A stretch of DNA of 64,000 nt from positions 186,001-250,000 of the forward strand of contig NZ_PVTE01000001.1 in NCBI RefSeq assembly GCF_003002825.1, written 5' to 3'. Of the stretch, positions 1 to 8,537 are shown piece by piece. The notes under the pieces were generated by a model that worked only from the letters and a program-made list of their open reading frames with translations, was not told the DNA's origin and ran no database searches. The DNA is from Spirosoma oryzae (GTDB taxonomy: Bacteria > Bacteroidota > Bacteroidia > Cytophagales > Spirosomataceae). The position numbers and the translations under genes were made by a program. Each line of letters opens with the position of its first letter. The first letter of the stretch is position 1.

Positions 1-74
1 CGTTTTACGTGGTTTTCTTCGGATTAGCCGCGCAGGGAAAAGGCTACCGCTGGAAAGGCCGGCGACTGGAATAA
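1..74 (+). CDS. C-terminal end of an upstream gene, possibly a glycosyltransferase
   Basis: Reading from base 3, an open frame runs into the window and stops at TAA (72-74). It leaves 23 residues ending in a basic, aromatic tail with the motif YRWKGR. Endings of the WKGR type are common in Bacteroidota family 2 glycosyltransferases, so that is a guess rather than a call. The polysaccharide deacetylase starts 121 bases later on the same strand; the spacer holds imperfect forward and inverted copies of CGGTTTAC. Confidence 0.4.
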   Translation, partial: FYVVFFGLAAQGKGYRWKGRRLE

Positions 75-195
75 CGCTGGTATTCGGTTTACGGGGTTCG
101 GTATACGGTTTGTCTCGTAGGCAGCCGACCGTACGAACACCATCTCCACAAGGGGCGAACCGTAAACTGTAAACCATAAACCGTAGACCACACGA

Positions 196-843
196 ATGGG
201 CTTCTTTCTGCATAAGTCGAATTTTCTGCTCAGAACCGTATATCCTGAGTTCTGGTGGAAGGTAGAGGGCGACGTGGAACCAACCATTTACCTGACGTTC
301 GATGACGGCCCGATTCCCGACGTGACGGAATTTGTGCTCGAACAGCTCGACCGGTATGCGGCCCAGGCTACGTTCTTCTGCATCGGCGACAACGTGCGCA
401 AGCATCGCAATGTCCTGTATCAGGTACTAGAAGCCGGACACATGGTGGGCAACCACACCTACAATCACCTCAACGGATGGAAAACGGACGATGAGACGTA
501 TCTGGAAAATGTGCAATCCTGCCAGCACGTGCTGGGTGTCGAAACAGCCCTGTTTCGTCCGCCGTATGGCCGTATACGCAAGACCCAGGCCGCGCAGGTA
601 ATGGAACACCATTCGGTGGTGATGTGGGACGTGCTGACCGGCGACTTCGACCAGACTATGGCACCCGATGTCTGCCTGAAGAAAAGTATTCAGCATACCG
701 AGCCCGGTTCGATCATCGTTTTCCACGACAGCCTGAAAGCGTGGCCGAATATGCGCTACGCACTCCCGCGCCTGCTGGCTCATTTTGCCGAACGCGATTA
801 CACGTTCCGGGCCGTTCCGCAGCCTGTCTACGCCGGTTTCTGA
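196..843 (+). CDS. Polysaccharide deacetylase (NodB homology domain, CE4)
   Basis: 215 aa, almost wholly a single NodB domain. Visible CE4 motifs in order are TFDDGP near residue 34 (catalytic base and metal Asp), NHTYNH near 86 (metal-binding His pair), RPPYG near 121, a WD pair near 146, and VFHDS near 180. The family removes N- or O-acetyl groups from peptidoglycan, chitin oligomers or capsular glycans with a divalent metal. No signal peptide is obvious, so it may be cytoplasmic or exported without a classical leader. The ATG at 196 precedes all conserved motifs. TatD begins 34 bases after its stop, which suggests co-transcription. Confidence 0.9.
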   Translation: MGFFLHKSNFLLRTVYPEFWWKVEGDVEPTIYLTFDDGPIPDVTEFVLEQLDRYAAQATFFCIGDNVRKHRNVLYQVLEAGHMVGNHTYNHLNGWKTDDETYLENVQSCQHVLGVETALFRPPYGRIRKTQAAQVMEHHSVVMWDVLTGDFDQTMAPDVCLKKSIQHTEPGSIIVFHDSLKAWPNMRYALPRLLAHFAERDYTFRAVPQPVYAGF

Positions 844-877
844 TGAACCGACGCGCTCACTCCGGCGTTGCTTTCGC

Positions 878-1693
878 ATGACCTACATTGAAACGCACGC
901 GCACGTATACGACGAACAGTTTGCTGCCGACTTGTCCGACGGTGCCGACGTGGTTGGCCGTGCCCGCGAAGCCGGTGTTACCCAACTCTGGATGCCCAAT
1001 TGCGCCCGCGAAACCGTTCCGGGTATGATGGCGCTTGCCGAACAGTACCCCGACACCTGCCTGCCCATGATGGGGCTGCACCCAGCTTATGTCAACGACA
1101 CCATCGACGACGAACTGGTAGCTGTCGAGCAGTGGCTGAACAAGTATCCGTTCATTGCGGTTGGGGAGATCGGCCTGGATTTTTACTGGGACATGACCCA
1201 CGTCGACCGGCAGTTTGCGGCTTTCGAAACGCAACTGCGCTGGGCGGCCGAACGGGATCTGTTTGTATCAATGCATACCCGCTCCGGCCACGACCGCAAC
1301 GCCTTTACCGAAGCCGCCGACTTGCTCGAAAAACTGGCCTTACCCGGCCTGACGGGCATTTTTCATTGCTTCGTCGGCACGCTCGATGAGGCCCGGCGGG
1401 CTACCGAGATGGGTTTCAAACTGGGCATCGGCGGTGTCAGTACGTTCAAAAACGGTGGACTCGACAAGGTGCTGCCCCACATTGGTCTGGAGCACCTGGT
1501 GCTGGAAACCGACGCGCCGTATCTGGCCCCGGTGCCGTATCGGGGTAAGCGCAACGAACCCGCCTACATCCCGCTCATCGCGCAGCGTGTCGCCGATTTA
1601 AAGCAGATGCCCGTGGCTGAGGTCGCCCGCCAAACCACCGCGAATGCCACGGCGTTGCTGGGAAAAAAGGTATTGACAGGATTACAGGATTAG
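878..1693 (+). CDS. TatD family metal-dependent hydrolase (DNase)
   Basis: 271 aa from the ATG at 878; longer in-frame upstream starts would overlap the deacetylase. TatD-family metal ligands are visible: ETHAH at the N-terminus, VGEIGLD near residue 93, MHTR near 131, FHCF near 163, and LETDAPYLAP near 212. The family are TIM-barrel Mg-dependent 3'-5' exonucleases/DNases linked to DNA repair. The last codons and the TAG stop lie inside the left terminal inverted repeat of the element at 1675-1892, so the present C-terminus (TGLQD) appears to have been supplied by that insertion. Confidence 0.92.
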   Translation: MTYIETHAHVYDEQFAADLSDGADVVGRAREAGVTQLWMPNCARETVPGMMALAEQYPDTCLPMMGLHPAYVNDTIDDELVAVEQWLNKYPFIAVGEIGLDFYWDMTHVDRQFAAFETQLRWAAERDLFVSMHTRSGHDRNAFTEAADLLEKLALPGLTGIFHCFVGTLDEARRATEMGFKLGIGGVSTFKNGGLDKVLPHIGLEHLVLETDAPYLAPVPYRGKRNEPAYIPLIAQRVADLKQMPVAEVARQTTANATALLGKKVLTGLQD

Positions 1694-1892
1694 CAGGATT
1701 TAGGGAATTGTTTGTGAATCGTTCTGTTATCCCGACGTTGGTTTGGGATAATAGAGAAGGCCTTTTACTTAGTGATAAACAGCCTTTGAAGGTTAGGGAA
1801 CAACCGGCCGTGCTGGAAAATCGGCGCTCGTTCGCTCAACCCGTGTTATCTGCGTGCTAACAATCAAATCTTGTTAATCCTGTAATCCTGTC
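1675..1892. repeat. Small element with 27-bp terminal inverted repeats (MITE-like), copy 1
   Basis: The left end (1675-1701) starts GACAGGATTACAGGATT and the right end (1866-1892) is its near-perfect inverse, ending TAATCCTGTAATCCTGTC. About 164 bp of non-coding sequence lies between. The same inverted ends flank a different core at 57111-57269. The left end supplies the tatD stop codon, and the right end finishes 15 bases before the asparaginase ATG. Confidence 0.75.
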
Positions 1893-1907
1893 CATAACTT
1901 GCGGCCT

Positions 1908-2993
1908 ATGCCGTACACAACCATTTGCCTGACGCCTGCCCAGCCCCGGCAGGCGTCATCGACTTCCCCAGCGCGCTCAGTGCTGGTCATCTATACCGGC
2001 GGGACCTTTGGTATGGTCTACGACCCCAAAGCCAGTCAGCTCATTCCGTTCGATTTTGAACAGGTGCTCGACCGCGTGCCGGAGCTGAACCGGCTCGATT
2101 TTCAGATCAACATAACCATGCTGAGCGAGATCATCGACTCCTCAAACATGACCCCCGCCATCTGGGTCGAGCTGGCACAACTGATCGAGCGAAACTACAC
2201 GCAGTACGACAGCTTTGTGATTCTGCACGGTACCGATACGATGTCGTATACGGCGTCGGCGCTTAGCTTCATGCTGTCGGGCCTGAACAAACCCGTTATC
2301 CTGACCGGTGCGCAGTTGCCCATTGGGGTGGCCCGGTCCGATGCCCGCGAAAATTTCATTACGGCGTTGGAAATTGCGGCTGCGCAGATCGACGGACAGC
2401 CTATCGTGCCGGAAGTGTGCGTGTATTTCAACTCGTTGCTGCTGCGCGGCAATCGCTCGACCAAGCAGGAAAGCGTACAGTTCAACGCCTTTGCGTCGGA
2501 GAACTACCCGCACCTGGCCAATGCCGGGGTGAGTATCGACTACAACCGCCCGTTTATCCGCCCCGTCGACCCTGGCCAACCGCTGACGGTACAGACGAAC
2601 CTCGATCCGAACGTCGCCATTCTGAAACTCTTTCCGGGCATTACGCCAATTGTGGTCGAAGCGATTGTGTTAAACCCGGCGCTGCGGGGCGTGGTACTGG
2701 AAACTTTCGGTGCCGGAAACGCGACCACGGAAAGCTGGTTTCTGGACATGCTGAAAGCCGCCATCGAACGCGGCCTGACCATTTTTAACGTCTCGCAGTG
2801 TGAAGGGGGGCGGGTAACGCAGGGGCAGTACCAGACCAGCAAGCGCATGGCCGAGATTGGCGTGGTCAGCGGGGCCGACATCACAACCGAAGCCGCTATC
2901 ACGAAACTGATGGTGGTACTGGGGCAGGAGCAGGACCCGGCGCGGGTGAGTGCCCGTCTGAGTCAGCCGATTAGCGGGGAAATGAGCCTGTAA
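1908..2993 (+). CDS. ansA: Type I (cytosolic) L-asparaginase
   Basis: 361 aa from the ATG at 1908; a TTG nine bases upstream is possible but less likely. It converts L-asparagine to L-aspartate and ammonia. Both catalytic-threonine signatures are present: YTGGTFGM near residue 30 and HGTDTMSYTASAL near 107. The length fits the bacterial type I enzyme, and no signal peptide is seen, consistent with a cytosolic enzyme. It is a single-gene unit following the inverted-repeat element, and tRNA-Ser lies 70 bases downstream on the same strand. Confidence 0.93.
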   Translation: MPYTTICLTPAQPRQASSTSPARSVLVIYTGGTFGMVYDPKASQLIPFDFEQVLDRVPELNRLDFQINITMLSEIIDSSNMTPAIWVELAQLIERNYTQYDSFVILHGTDTMSYTASALSFMLSGLNKPVILTGAQLPIGVARSDARENFITALEIAAAQIDGQPIVPEVCVYFNSLLLRGNRSTKQESVQFNAFASENYPHLANAGVSIDYNRPFIRPVDPGQPLTVQTNLDPNVAILKLFPGITPIVVEAIVLNPALRGVVLETFGAGNATTESWFLDMLKAAIERGLTIFNVSQCEGGRVTQGQYQTSKRMAEIGVVSGADITTEAAITKLMVVLGQEQDPARVSARLSQPISGEMSL

Positions 2994-3016
2994 GCAACTT
3001 TTTTTGTGGTCAGGGC

Positions 3017-3047
3017 TTGACAATGGTCATGCAGACGTGCATCTTTG
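3017..3047 (+). promoter_or_regulatory. Promoter of tRNA-Ser
   Basis: TTGACA at 3017-3022 and CATCTTTG at 3040-3047 are separated by 17 bp and lie 17 bp before the tRNA. The second box is one base off the Bacteroidota -7 consensus TAnnTTTG. Confidence 0.55.
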
Positions 3048-3063
3048 CAGTCCCAAATCACAC

Positions 3064-3150
3064 AGAGAGCTGCCGGAGTGGTCGAACGGGTCTGATTCGA
3101 AATCAGAAGTACTCGCAAGGGTACCGGGGGTTCGAATCCCTCGCTCTCTG
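3064..3150 (+). tRNA. tRNA-Ser (anticodon CGA)
   Basis: 87 nt with a perfect seven-pair acceptor stem (AGAGAGC with GCTCTCT), anticodon stem TCTGA/TCAGA around loop TTCGAAA (anticodon CGA), a long class II variable arm, a T arm with TTCGAAT, and discriminator G. CCA is not encoded. Its 3' end, from base 3137, is the prophage attachment core and was probably supplied by the phage on integration. Confidence 0.95.
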
Positions 3151-3151
3151 C
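3137..3151 (+). repeat. attL core, 15-bp direct repeat within the tRNA 3' end
   Basis: TCCCTCGCTCTCTGC is repeated exactly at 44818-44832. With one mismatch the match extends four bases further left (3133 and 44814). The integrase gene lies 235 bp inside this end. Confidence 0.85.
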
Positions 3152-3172
3152 ACTAAGTGTTTGATTTAGACC

Positions 3173-3200
3173 GAGCCGCCCCCAAAAAGGGCGGCTTTTT
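3173..3200 (+). terminator. Rho-independent terminator after tRNA-Ser
   Basis: Stem GCCGCCC (3175-3181) with GGGCGGC (3189-3195), followed by five T. It is inside the prophage end and resembles the terminator that follows the tRNA fragment at attR (44853-44877). Confidence 0.8.
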
Positions 3201-3385
3201 CGTTGTGTTACAGATGTATTAGCCTGTAATATAACTCGCTCCCCCTGCAAACAGCCGGAGGCCCCCACGGTGGCAACCAAAAACCGGAGGTGGCACCCTC
3301 GAAATACTGGCATTCAGGTTTTAAGCGTGATTTAAAGTCGAGTAGTTTTGTTGGATTAACCTAAAAGTTACCGTAAAACTGCTCT

Positions 3386-4669
3386 ATGAATAATAGAAGA
3401 ATGGAACCTTTGTTCTGGACCCACCAATCCAAAAAATCAAAAGATTTAGTAACAATATATTTCCGCATCACAATGGACAAAACCCGCGTTGAGCTCGGCT
3501 CGACCGGAATCCAAATAAACCGTAAACACTGGAATCAGGAGGGGCAGCTCATTACCGCCCGGACCGGCGAGGCTCAACAGCAAAACCAAACGCTCGGGAT
3601 GCTGAAAACAAAGGTTTGGGCCGTTTACAACGACTTAATCCGTACAAACGAACCGTTTACCGTTAACAATATTAAGAAACTCTTTAAGCAGGAGGGGAAA
3701 GGCTACTCGTTTGTAAGTTTATTTGAGGTGTACCTTAAGCAGATCGCCAAAGACCCCGAAATCAGTCGCGGGACCTGTCAGACCTACGAGGTCGTCAAGA
3801 ATGGAGTCGCCGGGTGGCTTAAGGAGGAAAAGAAACTCCCGGACCTATCAGGTGAGGGGTTTGGCGTCGCCATGATGGAGGGGTATCGAACGTGGCTCCG
3901 GCTTGATCTTAAGCGAAAACCGGCAACGATCAGAAAGCATACCCAAATAGTAAAGCAGTTGCTTACATGGGCCGCTCTTAACGACTACACGACGCGCAAT
4001 CCGTTACAAGGCTACCGAATACTAAAGGTTAAGCCCAACGAGCCGGTTTACCTGACTGTTGAGGAATGTCTCGAGCTCTTAACGTATGACTTTGGTCCGA
4101 GCGACAAAGTGCTCGGCGAGGTCCGGGATTATTTCCTTATGTGCTGTTTCTCCGGGCTCGCGTTCGCCGATATAAAGTCGCTCCGGTCGGAACATCTGTT
4201 TTACCGGTCCTACCGCCCCTCCGAGCAAGCCGAGCCGCTCGGTATGATGTGGCTCGAGAAAGGCCGCGTTAAGACCGATGTTAAGGCCCGGCAACCCTTG
4301 CACCCAATCGTAAAATATATCCTCGATACTCGGTACGGCGGCAAACCGGAAAACATTCACGTTCGGCCCAATCAGAAAACGAACCTTTACCTTAAGGTTA
4401 TCGCGCTCCGTCTGGAATGGAAAAAGGTTATCACTACCCACGTCGGCCGAAAGACGTTCGCCAACCTGTGTCTAAATGGCGGATTGTACTCGGAGCGATT
4501 CGCTGAGGTTTGCCCGGCTGTCCTGAGTTTTAAAAACCGGAGTTTCTCGACCGAATCCACGCTCGCCATGATGGGCCGAACATCGGCGAAAGGGTTCGAG
4601 GCTTACGCAACGGTTGACGAGCGTAGAATTATGCTCGAACTCCAACCCGTTACGACGGCGACGGTATAA
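3386..4669 (+). CDS. int: Phage integrase, tyrosine recombinase (Bacteroidota type)
   Basis: 427 aa with an N-terminal Arm-like region (residues 1-100), a SAM-like core-binding region (110-215) and a C-terminal catalytic domain. Visible catalytic features are the beta-strand lysine region near KTDVKARQPLHP, HVGRKTFAN (box II His/Arg), MMGRTS near the usual HxxLGH position, and AYATV carrying the nucleophilic Tyr. At the usual Arg I position the sequence is CFSGLAFADIKSL, so the first arginine is not where it is expected; IntDOT-type recombinases also lack it. About 20 extra residues separate box II from the MGRTS motif. It would catalyse integration at, and excision from, the tRNA-Ser att site. 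Translation starts at ATG 3386, and a terminator follows directly. Confidence 0.93.
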   Translation: MNNRRMEPLFWTHQSKKSKDLVTIYFRITMDKTRVELGSTGIQINRKHWNQEGQLITARTGEAQQQNQTLGMLKTKVWAVYNDLIRTNEPFTVNNIKKLFKQEGKGYSFVSLFEVYLKQIAKDPEISRGTCQTYEVVKNGVAGWLKEEKKLPDLSGEGFGVAMMEGYRTWLRLDLKRKPATIRKHTQIVKQLLTWAALNDYTTRNPLQGYRILKVKPNEPVYLTVEECLELLTYDFGPSDKVLGEVRDYFLMCCFSGLAFADIKSLRSEHLFYRSYRPSEQAEPLGMMWLEKGRVKTDVKARQPLHPIVKYILDTRYGGKPENIHVRPNQKTNLYLKVIALRLEWKKVITTHVGRKTFANLCLNGGLYSERFAEVCPAVLSFKNRSFSTESTLAMMGRTSAKGFEAYATVDERRIMLELQPVTTATV

Positions 4670-4670
4670 A

Positions 4671-4698
4671 AGGAAAGCCCGGGAGACCGGGCTTTCTG
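4671..4698. terminator. Terminator after integrase
   Basis: GAAAGCCCGG (4673-4682) pairs with CCGGGCTTTC (4687-4696) around a four-base loop. It lies between the convergent integrase and the 4700-4945 gene and may serve both directions. Confidence 0.8.
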
Positions 4699-4699
4699 C

Positions 4700-4945
4700 T
4701 TAAGCGGTTGGTTTGCGTCGCCGTTTTGGCTTGAGCAACTCTCCGAGAATCTCTCCGGCCTTTGCTACCTGCGAGCCGATTCGGAGCTCGTGAATCTCCT
4801 CCCGGGTCCACGTCGGCCGTTCGGCTATTTGCTCGAAAAAGTAGTCTACGGCGGCTTTGTAGCTATCGGCCGAGTTGCGAATCTCGGAGCTCTCGAGGTC
4901 GATATTCTCGAGCTCGGTTATAATGTCGCTTAAGGAAAGAGGCAT
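4700..4945 (-). CDS. Small acidic phage protein of unknown function
   Basis: 81 aa, leucine- and glutamate-rich N-terminus, basic tail (KPKRRRKP). I do not recognise a family. It is the last minus-strand gene before the integrase and is cut off from the terminase gene by about 395 bp and a hairpin, so it is probably expressed separately. An arginine/lysine-rich tail could bind nucleic acid, but nothing else supports that. Confidence 0.5.
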   Translation of the reverse strand: MPLSLSDIITELENIDLESSEIRNSADSYKAAVDYFFEQIAERPTWTREEIHELRIGSQVAKAGEILGELLKPKRRRKPTA

Positions 4946-5339
4946 ATTAAAGGAGTAATTTTAAAGTTAAGCACAAACAAGCCGCGAATATTGGCAAAAA
5001 GTACTTTCGAGTAATTTGCGACCCGAACTAAAATTGTAACTAGCTACTAATCAAAACAATAGTAGAATAAAAGGGCATTTCAAAAAAGTTGCACCCTTTT
5101 TTTTGGGGAAATCGGCCTAAAATTCGGAAAATCAGCCGGTTGCGAAAAAGAAAATCAAAAAAACGGCCGTTTTTCTCTCTCTCGACCCCGCCCTTTAGCA
5201 TTTTTGGAAAGTCGATTTTTGGAAATTTCCGAAAATATGAAAGGCCGACCGAGCTCGCGCTCGACCGGCCTCGGGTGGTTGGTGGTCTGGTTTCACTTTC
5301 CAAAATGGAAAGCGGCCCGGAGATCAGGAGCCCGGCTCG
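4946..5339. other. Non-coding interval downstream of the terminase, with a hairpin terminator
   Basis: No convincing gene. It contains A/T-rich runs, repeated TTTTTGGAAA strings (about 5190-5230), and an imperfect hairpin at 5242-5271 (AGGCCGACCGAG with CTCGACCGGCCT). On the minus strand the hairpin is followed by a short T-rich stretch and would end the late capsid/terminase transcript. Confidence 0.5.
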
Positions 5340-6851
5340 CTACAAAAACGATACGTCGAAATCTGCGTAGTTTGCCTGAGTCGCCCCGCCTTTGAGCTTC
5401 CAAATAATGTAGTAGTCTACCGTGTCGGAGAGGTGAGTCGCTCGCTCCTGTTCAATGCTCGAGCTCTCGCTCCCCTTGTCCTTACTGTAGTCGGGCTTAA
5501 GCGGGCTGTTCTCGATACTAAGTATCGTCGCCTTACACTTGATGCCGTCGAATCGTACCTTGAGCTTGGTCTCGTCTAGCTCGCTTAGTACGTCGGAGAT
5601 CAAGACGAACTTATCCTTGTGCGGTGGGTTGTAGTTCAATGGGCTGACCGTGACAACCCAACCGGCCGACCGTAGTATCCCGGCGAACTGGTCGAACATA
5701 CTCTCGGTCGAACCGGCGCTCTTGTTCTTCCCGTTACGGTCGCCGGTAAGCGTGACCGTTTTTTTACGGTGCGTAAAATACTCGGTAACGAACCGGCTCG
5801 CCAACGTCTGCGCCATTGTAAGCCCCTCCTCGGTCTCCTTAACGTATAGGTTATCGACCTGCCGAGCGAGGAGCTCCTCCGACTGCCATACGGTGCAACT
5901 TGTAAAGTGAGCGTTGAAGTCGATAGAAAGCTCGAGGTTCTCGTTATCGTCGTAGAACGGCTCGCCATTATAGACCGTCTCCTCGAGCTCCTCCGTATCG
6001 GTCTCGTCTTTTACGACGTGCACGTTATAGCGAAAGCTCGGATAAAATCCGTTCGGTAATCGGGAGATAGCCTCGCCCTCAACCTCGACTTTAAATTCCA
6101 GCCGGGAGAGCTGTTTTTTCAGCCTCGGAATATAATCGAGCGGTAGAAAGGCTTGGTTGTCTTTGGTCTTTACTTTGGTGTAGAAGTAATTGCCGGGCTC
6201 TTTTTTGGCTTGCTCCTCAATGTCGTGCAACCAAGCCGCGTCGGGTGTCCACGGTGGCGACGAAAAAACGGCAAACGTATGATGGAGGGTAGAGCTAAAT
6301 TTTCCGACGTTGGCGCGTAATGTGGGTAAAACCACTTTTAGCCACGCCTTTTTAAAATTTAGGCCCTCATCAACGACGTAAAAATCAAAGTTCGAGCCTC
6401 GGTTTTCGTCGGCCGAGAGCTTGAAACTTTCCATCTCGATAACGAGACCGTTCGGGAACGAGATACAGTTCTCCCAGTTATCCGGCGACTGGTAAGGCCG
6501 GTCGAAATGAGCCGGAGGCTCGCGCCAAAGTACGTAACAACCCTCGCCGGTTCGGAAATCGTACTCTTTGATACCCCAACGCTCCCACGCCGATTTTAGC
6601 CCGGCCGTGAGTTTCGACTTTGCTTTCTTAACGGTCTTAACGCCCCAACCGCCCCGGGCTCGCGGCATCTCCTCGACGCAATACATCAGGTAATCACCGA
6701 GACAAACCGATTTCCCGGAGCCCCGGCCGCCAATCATTGCGACCATCTCGTAATGGTGGCTAGTGACGGCCGCGAGAAATTCGGCTTGCTTCTCGTTAAC
6801 CTCGAGCTCGAGTTCGAGCTCCTCCTCGAGGGCGTTATTTTTCGAGCTCAT
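5340..6851 (-). CDS. terL: Terminase large subunit (packaging ATPase/nuclease)
   Basis: 503 aa. Walker A GGRGSGKS at about 41-48; Walker B YVVDEG at about 158-163, with Asp161/Glu162 as likely catalytic acids. The C-terminal half has RNase H-like nuclease acids: SIDFNAHF near 308 and TGDRNG near 365. The protein cuts concatemeric phage DNA and pumps it into proheads through the portal. The N-terminus is a very acidic stretch of alternating Glu and Leu. The start overlaps the small-terminase candidate by 17 bases. It is the final gene of the capsid unit, an unusual placement because terminase usually precedes the portal; here portal and terminase are about 27 kb apart. Confidence 0.9.
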   Translation of the reverse strand: MSSKNNALEEELELELEVNEKQAEFLAAVTSHHYEMVAMIGGRGSGKSVCLGDYLMYCVEEMPRARGGWGVKTVKKAKSKLTAGLKSAWERWGIKEYDFRTGEGCYVLWREPPAHFDRPYQSPDNWENCISFPNGLVIEMESFKLSADENRGSNFDFYVVDEGLNFKKAWLKVVLPTLRANVGKFSSTLHHTFAVFSSPPWTPDAAWLHDIEEQAKKEPGNYFYTKVKTKDNQAFLPLDYIPRLKKQLSRLEFKVEVEGEAISRLPNGFYPSFRYNVHVVKDETDTEELEETVYNGEPFYDDNENLELSIDFNAHFTSCTVWQSEELLARQVDNLYVKETEEGLTMAQTLASRFVTEYFTHRKKTVTLTGDRNGKNKSAGSTESMFDQFAGILRSAGWVVTVSPLNYNPPHKDKFVLISDVLSELDETKLKVRFDGIKCKATILSIENSPLKPDYSKDKGSESSSIEQERATHLSDTVDYYIIWKLKGGATQANYADFDVSFL

Positions 6852-7371
6852 AGGTTACGGTTTCAACCTCGTTTTTCTCGGCCGGAGCCGGAGCTCCAAT
6901 CATTACCGACTTGGTTTTGATGGTAATTTTCGTCGGCCGTTTGTAGGCGTCGGCGTTGTTGGTTTTCTCCTCCGAGTAAGCGCCGTCGATTTTTGCGGCC
7001 TCCTTAAGCAGGAGCGCGGCCGCTCGGAAATCCTCGGCCTCCATTGCCTTTTTATAGGCATCCTTAAACATCTCGGCATATAAGTATTTTATGCCGTCCT
7101 TACTGCGGGTCTGTCTGACCTCGCCGAAAACCGCGTAAGCGAGGGCGAGAATCTCTCGGGCGCGTCGGTCCTGTATGTGCTGCGAGCGTTTGAGCGTCGT
7201 TAAGACCTGCGAATCCGAGTAGCCCTCCCGGAGTTGGTTTCGGGCAAACTCGATACGGTCGTAAACGTCGAGTTGGGTTTGGGTGAGCTCGAACGTCTCG
7301 TCTATCAGGTACTTTTGATAGATCGAGAGCTCCTCTTGTACCTTAGCGAGGTACTGATTATGCTGTCTCAT
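6835..7371 (-). CDS. terS: Probable terminase small subunit
   Basis: 178 aa. The N-terminal half is helical with a helix-turn-helix-like stretch (LREGYSDSQVLTTLKRS, about 68-84), followed by a long alpha-helical region and a flexible tail. Small terminases recognise the packaging site and load TerL. The call rests on position, directly upstream of and overlapping terL, and on size and fold type, not on a sequence match I can prove. The start overlaps the preceding gene by 14 bases, a sign of translational coupling. Confidence 0.6.
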   Translation of the reverse strand: MRQHNQYLAKVQEELSIYQKYLIDETFELTQTQLDVYDRIEFARNQLREGYSDSQVLTTLKRSQHIQDRRAREILALAYAVFGEVRQTRSKDGIKYLYAEMFKDAYKKAMEAEDFRAAALLLKEAAKIDGAYSEEKTNNADAYKRPTKITIKTKSVMIGAPAPAEKNEVETVTYELEK

Positions 7372-7759
7372 GTTTTAGGCGAATTAGCTCGGTTTCGTAG
7401 TCGTTTTTGATTGCCTCGAGCCGGGCGAGATCGGTCTCCCAGCTTGCCCGGTTTTTGTGCTCCGGGCTCTCCTCGATTTTCTTCTTTGTCTTGGAAATGT
7501 TGACGCGGGTTTTTTGGAGCTCGGCTCTAACCTCGGCCTCCGAGATGCCGAGCCGGGCCTCGGTGGGCTTTACGCGGCCGGTCGGCTCGGGTTTCCGTTT
7601 TTCGCCGGTCGTGAGCTCGTGGCGAACGTCTTTCCACTCCTCCCGGATGGTGATAATTTGGTCGATAACGACCTTACGCCCGGCCGTGTCGGAGTCGGCG
7701 AAATCGGCGAGGGTATTCGACAAAAGAGCGGCCTCCTTATGCAAAGCATCTGCTCGCAA
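7358..7759 (-). CDS. Phage coiled-coil protein, unknown function
   Basis: 133 aa, highly charged and almost entirely predicted helix, with heptad-like leucines in the last third (ARLEAIKNDYETELIRLK). It lies between the capsid genes and the terminase and overlaps the next gene, so it is probably a packaging or head-completion accessory protein. No family is recognised. Confidence 0.6.
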   Translation of the reverse strand: MRADALHKEAALLSNTLADFADSDTAGRKVVIDQIITIREEWKDVRHELTTGEKRKPEPTGRVKPTEARLGISEAEVRAELQKTRVNISKTKKKIEESPEHKNRASWETDLARLEAIKNDYETELIRLKHETA

Positions 7760-7797
7760 AGAAAGCCGCTCTTTGGCGTCAATGGGAGCCGGAGCCG

Positions 7798-8187
7798 TTA
7801 GCTCTGAGTCTCGTTTTTTTTTGTCTCCTCGGCGTCTTTATCGGCTTTGTCCTTGTCGGCCTTTGCCTGATCGTCGGCCGCTTTTTTGTCGGCTTTGGCT
7901 TTATCGTCGGCGGCTTTCTTCTCGGCTTTTTTCGCCTTGAGCATCTCCTCGAGGTCCTCAATTGAGAGCTCGCTCGCGCCGGTCGTTTCGGTCGCTTTGC
8001 CGTCCTCCTGGCTTGTCGAGCTCGCGCTCGTCTCGGCCGAGATCGGCTCGGCGGGCTCCTCTGCCTTTGCCTGATCGTATTCGGCCTGAGCCTTGTCGAA
8101 AGCCTCCTTTTTGCCGACGTTGGTCGGGTCGGCCTTGTGGTGCATCTCGGCCAACTGAGCGGCCGCTTTCAAATGAGTAAGTTCCAT
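7798..8187 (-). CDS. Low-complexity Ala/Lys/Asp-rich phage protein
   Basis: 129 aa. After about 35 ordinary residues the sequence turns into Ala/Glu/Thr/Ser-rich linker and then repeated KKAADDKAKADK blocks (about 88-120), giving a highly charged helix. Such proteins beside capsid genes may be head decoration, scaffolding or linker proteins; this cannot be decided here. The repeats make frame shadows on the other strand look open, but the ordinary N-terminus and spacing favour this frame. Confidence 0.6.
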   Translation of the reverse strand: MELTHLKAAAQLAEMHHKADPTNVGKKEAFDKAQAEYDQAKAEEPAEPISAETSASSTSQEDGKATETTGASELSIEDLEEMLKAKKAEKKAADDKAKADKKAADDQAKADKDKADKDAEETKKNETQS

Positions 8188-8253
8188 AGATTATTTGGTT
8201 AACAGCTCCGTTCTCAACGAGGATTTCGGGAGATTATTCGGCCGTTAGGGTGA

Positions 8254-8454
8254 TTACTTGGTTTTGGTTGGCTCGGTGGTGGCTGGTGTGGTGGTTGCGG
8301 TGTCCTCGGTGATCTTGAGGTATAGGCCCGGGTACTGAGCGTCGATAAGCTCGGCGTCTTTAATGGGCATCGACTCGGAGAGCTTGACCTCGCGGTCGCC
8401 AATCGAAAAAATTAGGTTCTCAGCGGAATGTATAACAGTGATTTTTTTTGCCAT
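8254..8454 (-). CDS. Small phage protein, possible head-completion or decoration
   Basis: 66 aa from the ATG at 8454. A longer reading from 8508 runs through a terminator hairpin and is unlikely. It begins MAKKITVIHSAEN and ends in a Thr/Pro-rich tail. A short beta-rich body with a flexible Thr/Pro tail fits a minor virion protein, but I do not recognise a family. It is expressed downstream of a terminator at 8470-8489, so at lower level than the capsid or from read-through. Confidence 0.55.
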   Translation of the reverse strand: MAKKITVIHSAENLIFSIGDREVKLSESMPIKDAELIDAQYPGLYLKITEDTATTTPATTEPTKTK

Positions 8455-8462
8455 TGTCTTAG

Positions 8463-8489
8463 AAAAATGCCTCCCCCGGTTGGGGGAGG
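8463..8489 (-). terminator. Terminator between virion-protein gene and downstream genes
   Basis: On the minus strand CCTCCCCC-AACC-GGGGGAGG is followed by CATTTTTC. The stem is 8470-8477 with 8482-8489. It would reduce transcription from the capsid/virion-protein genes into the packaging genes. Confidence 0.8.
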
Positions 8490-8537
8490 TCTTGGGTAAA
8501 ACAGTCAATTTTTAGGGCCTATCGAAAATCGGCTAGG

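Noticed and set aside
5040-5303. 87-codon minus-strand frame after the terminase
   Set aside because: Runs through the hairpin terminator and low-complexity A/T tracts.
8254-8508. Longer start for the 66-residue phage gene
   Set aside because: Would translate through the terminator hairpin at 8470-8489; ATG 8454 is preferred.
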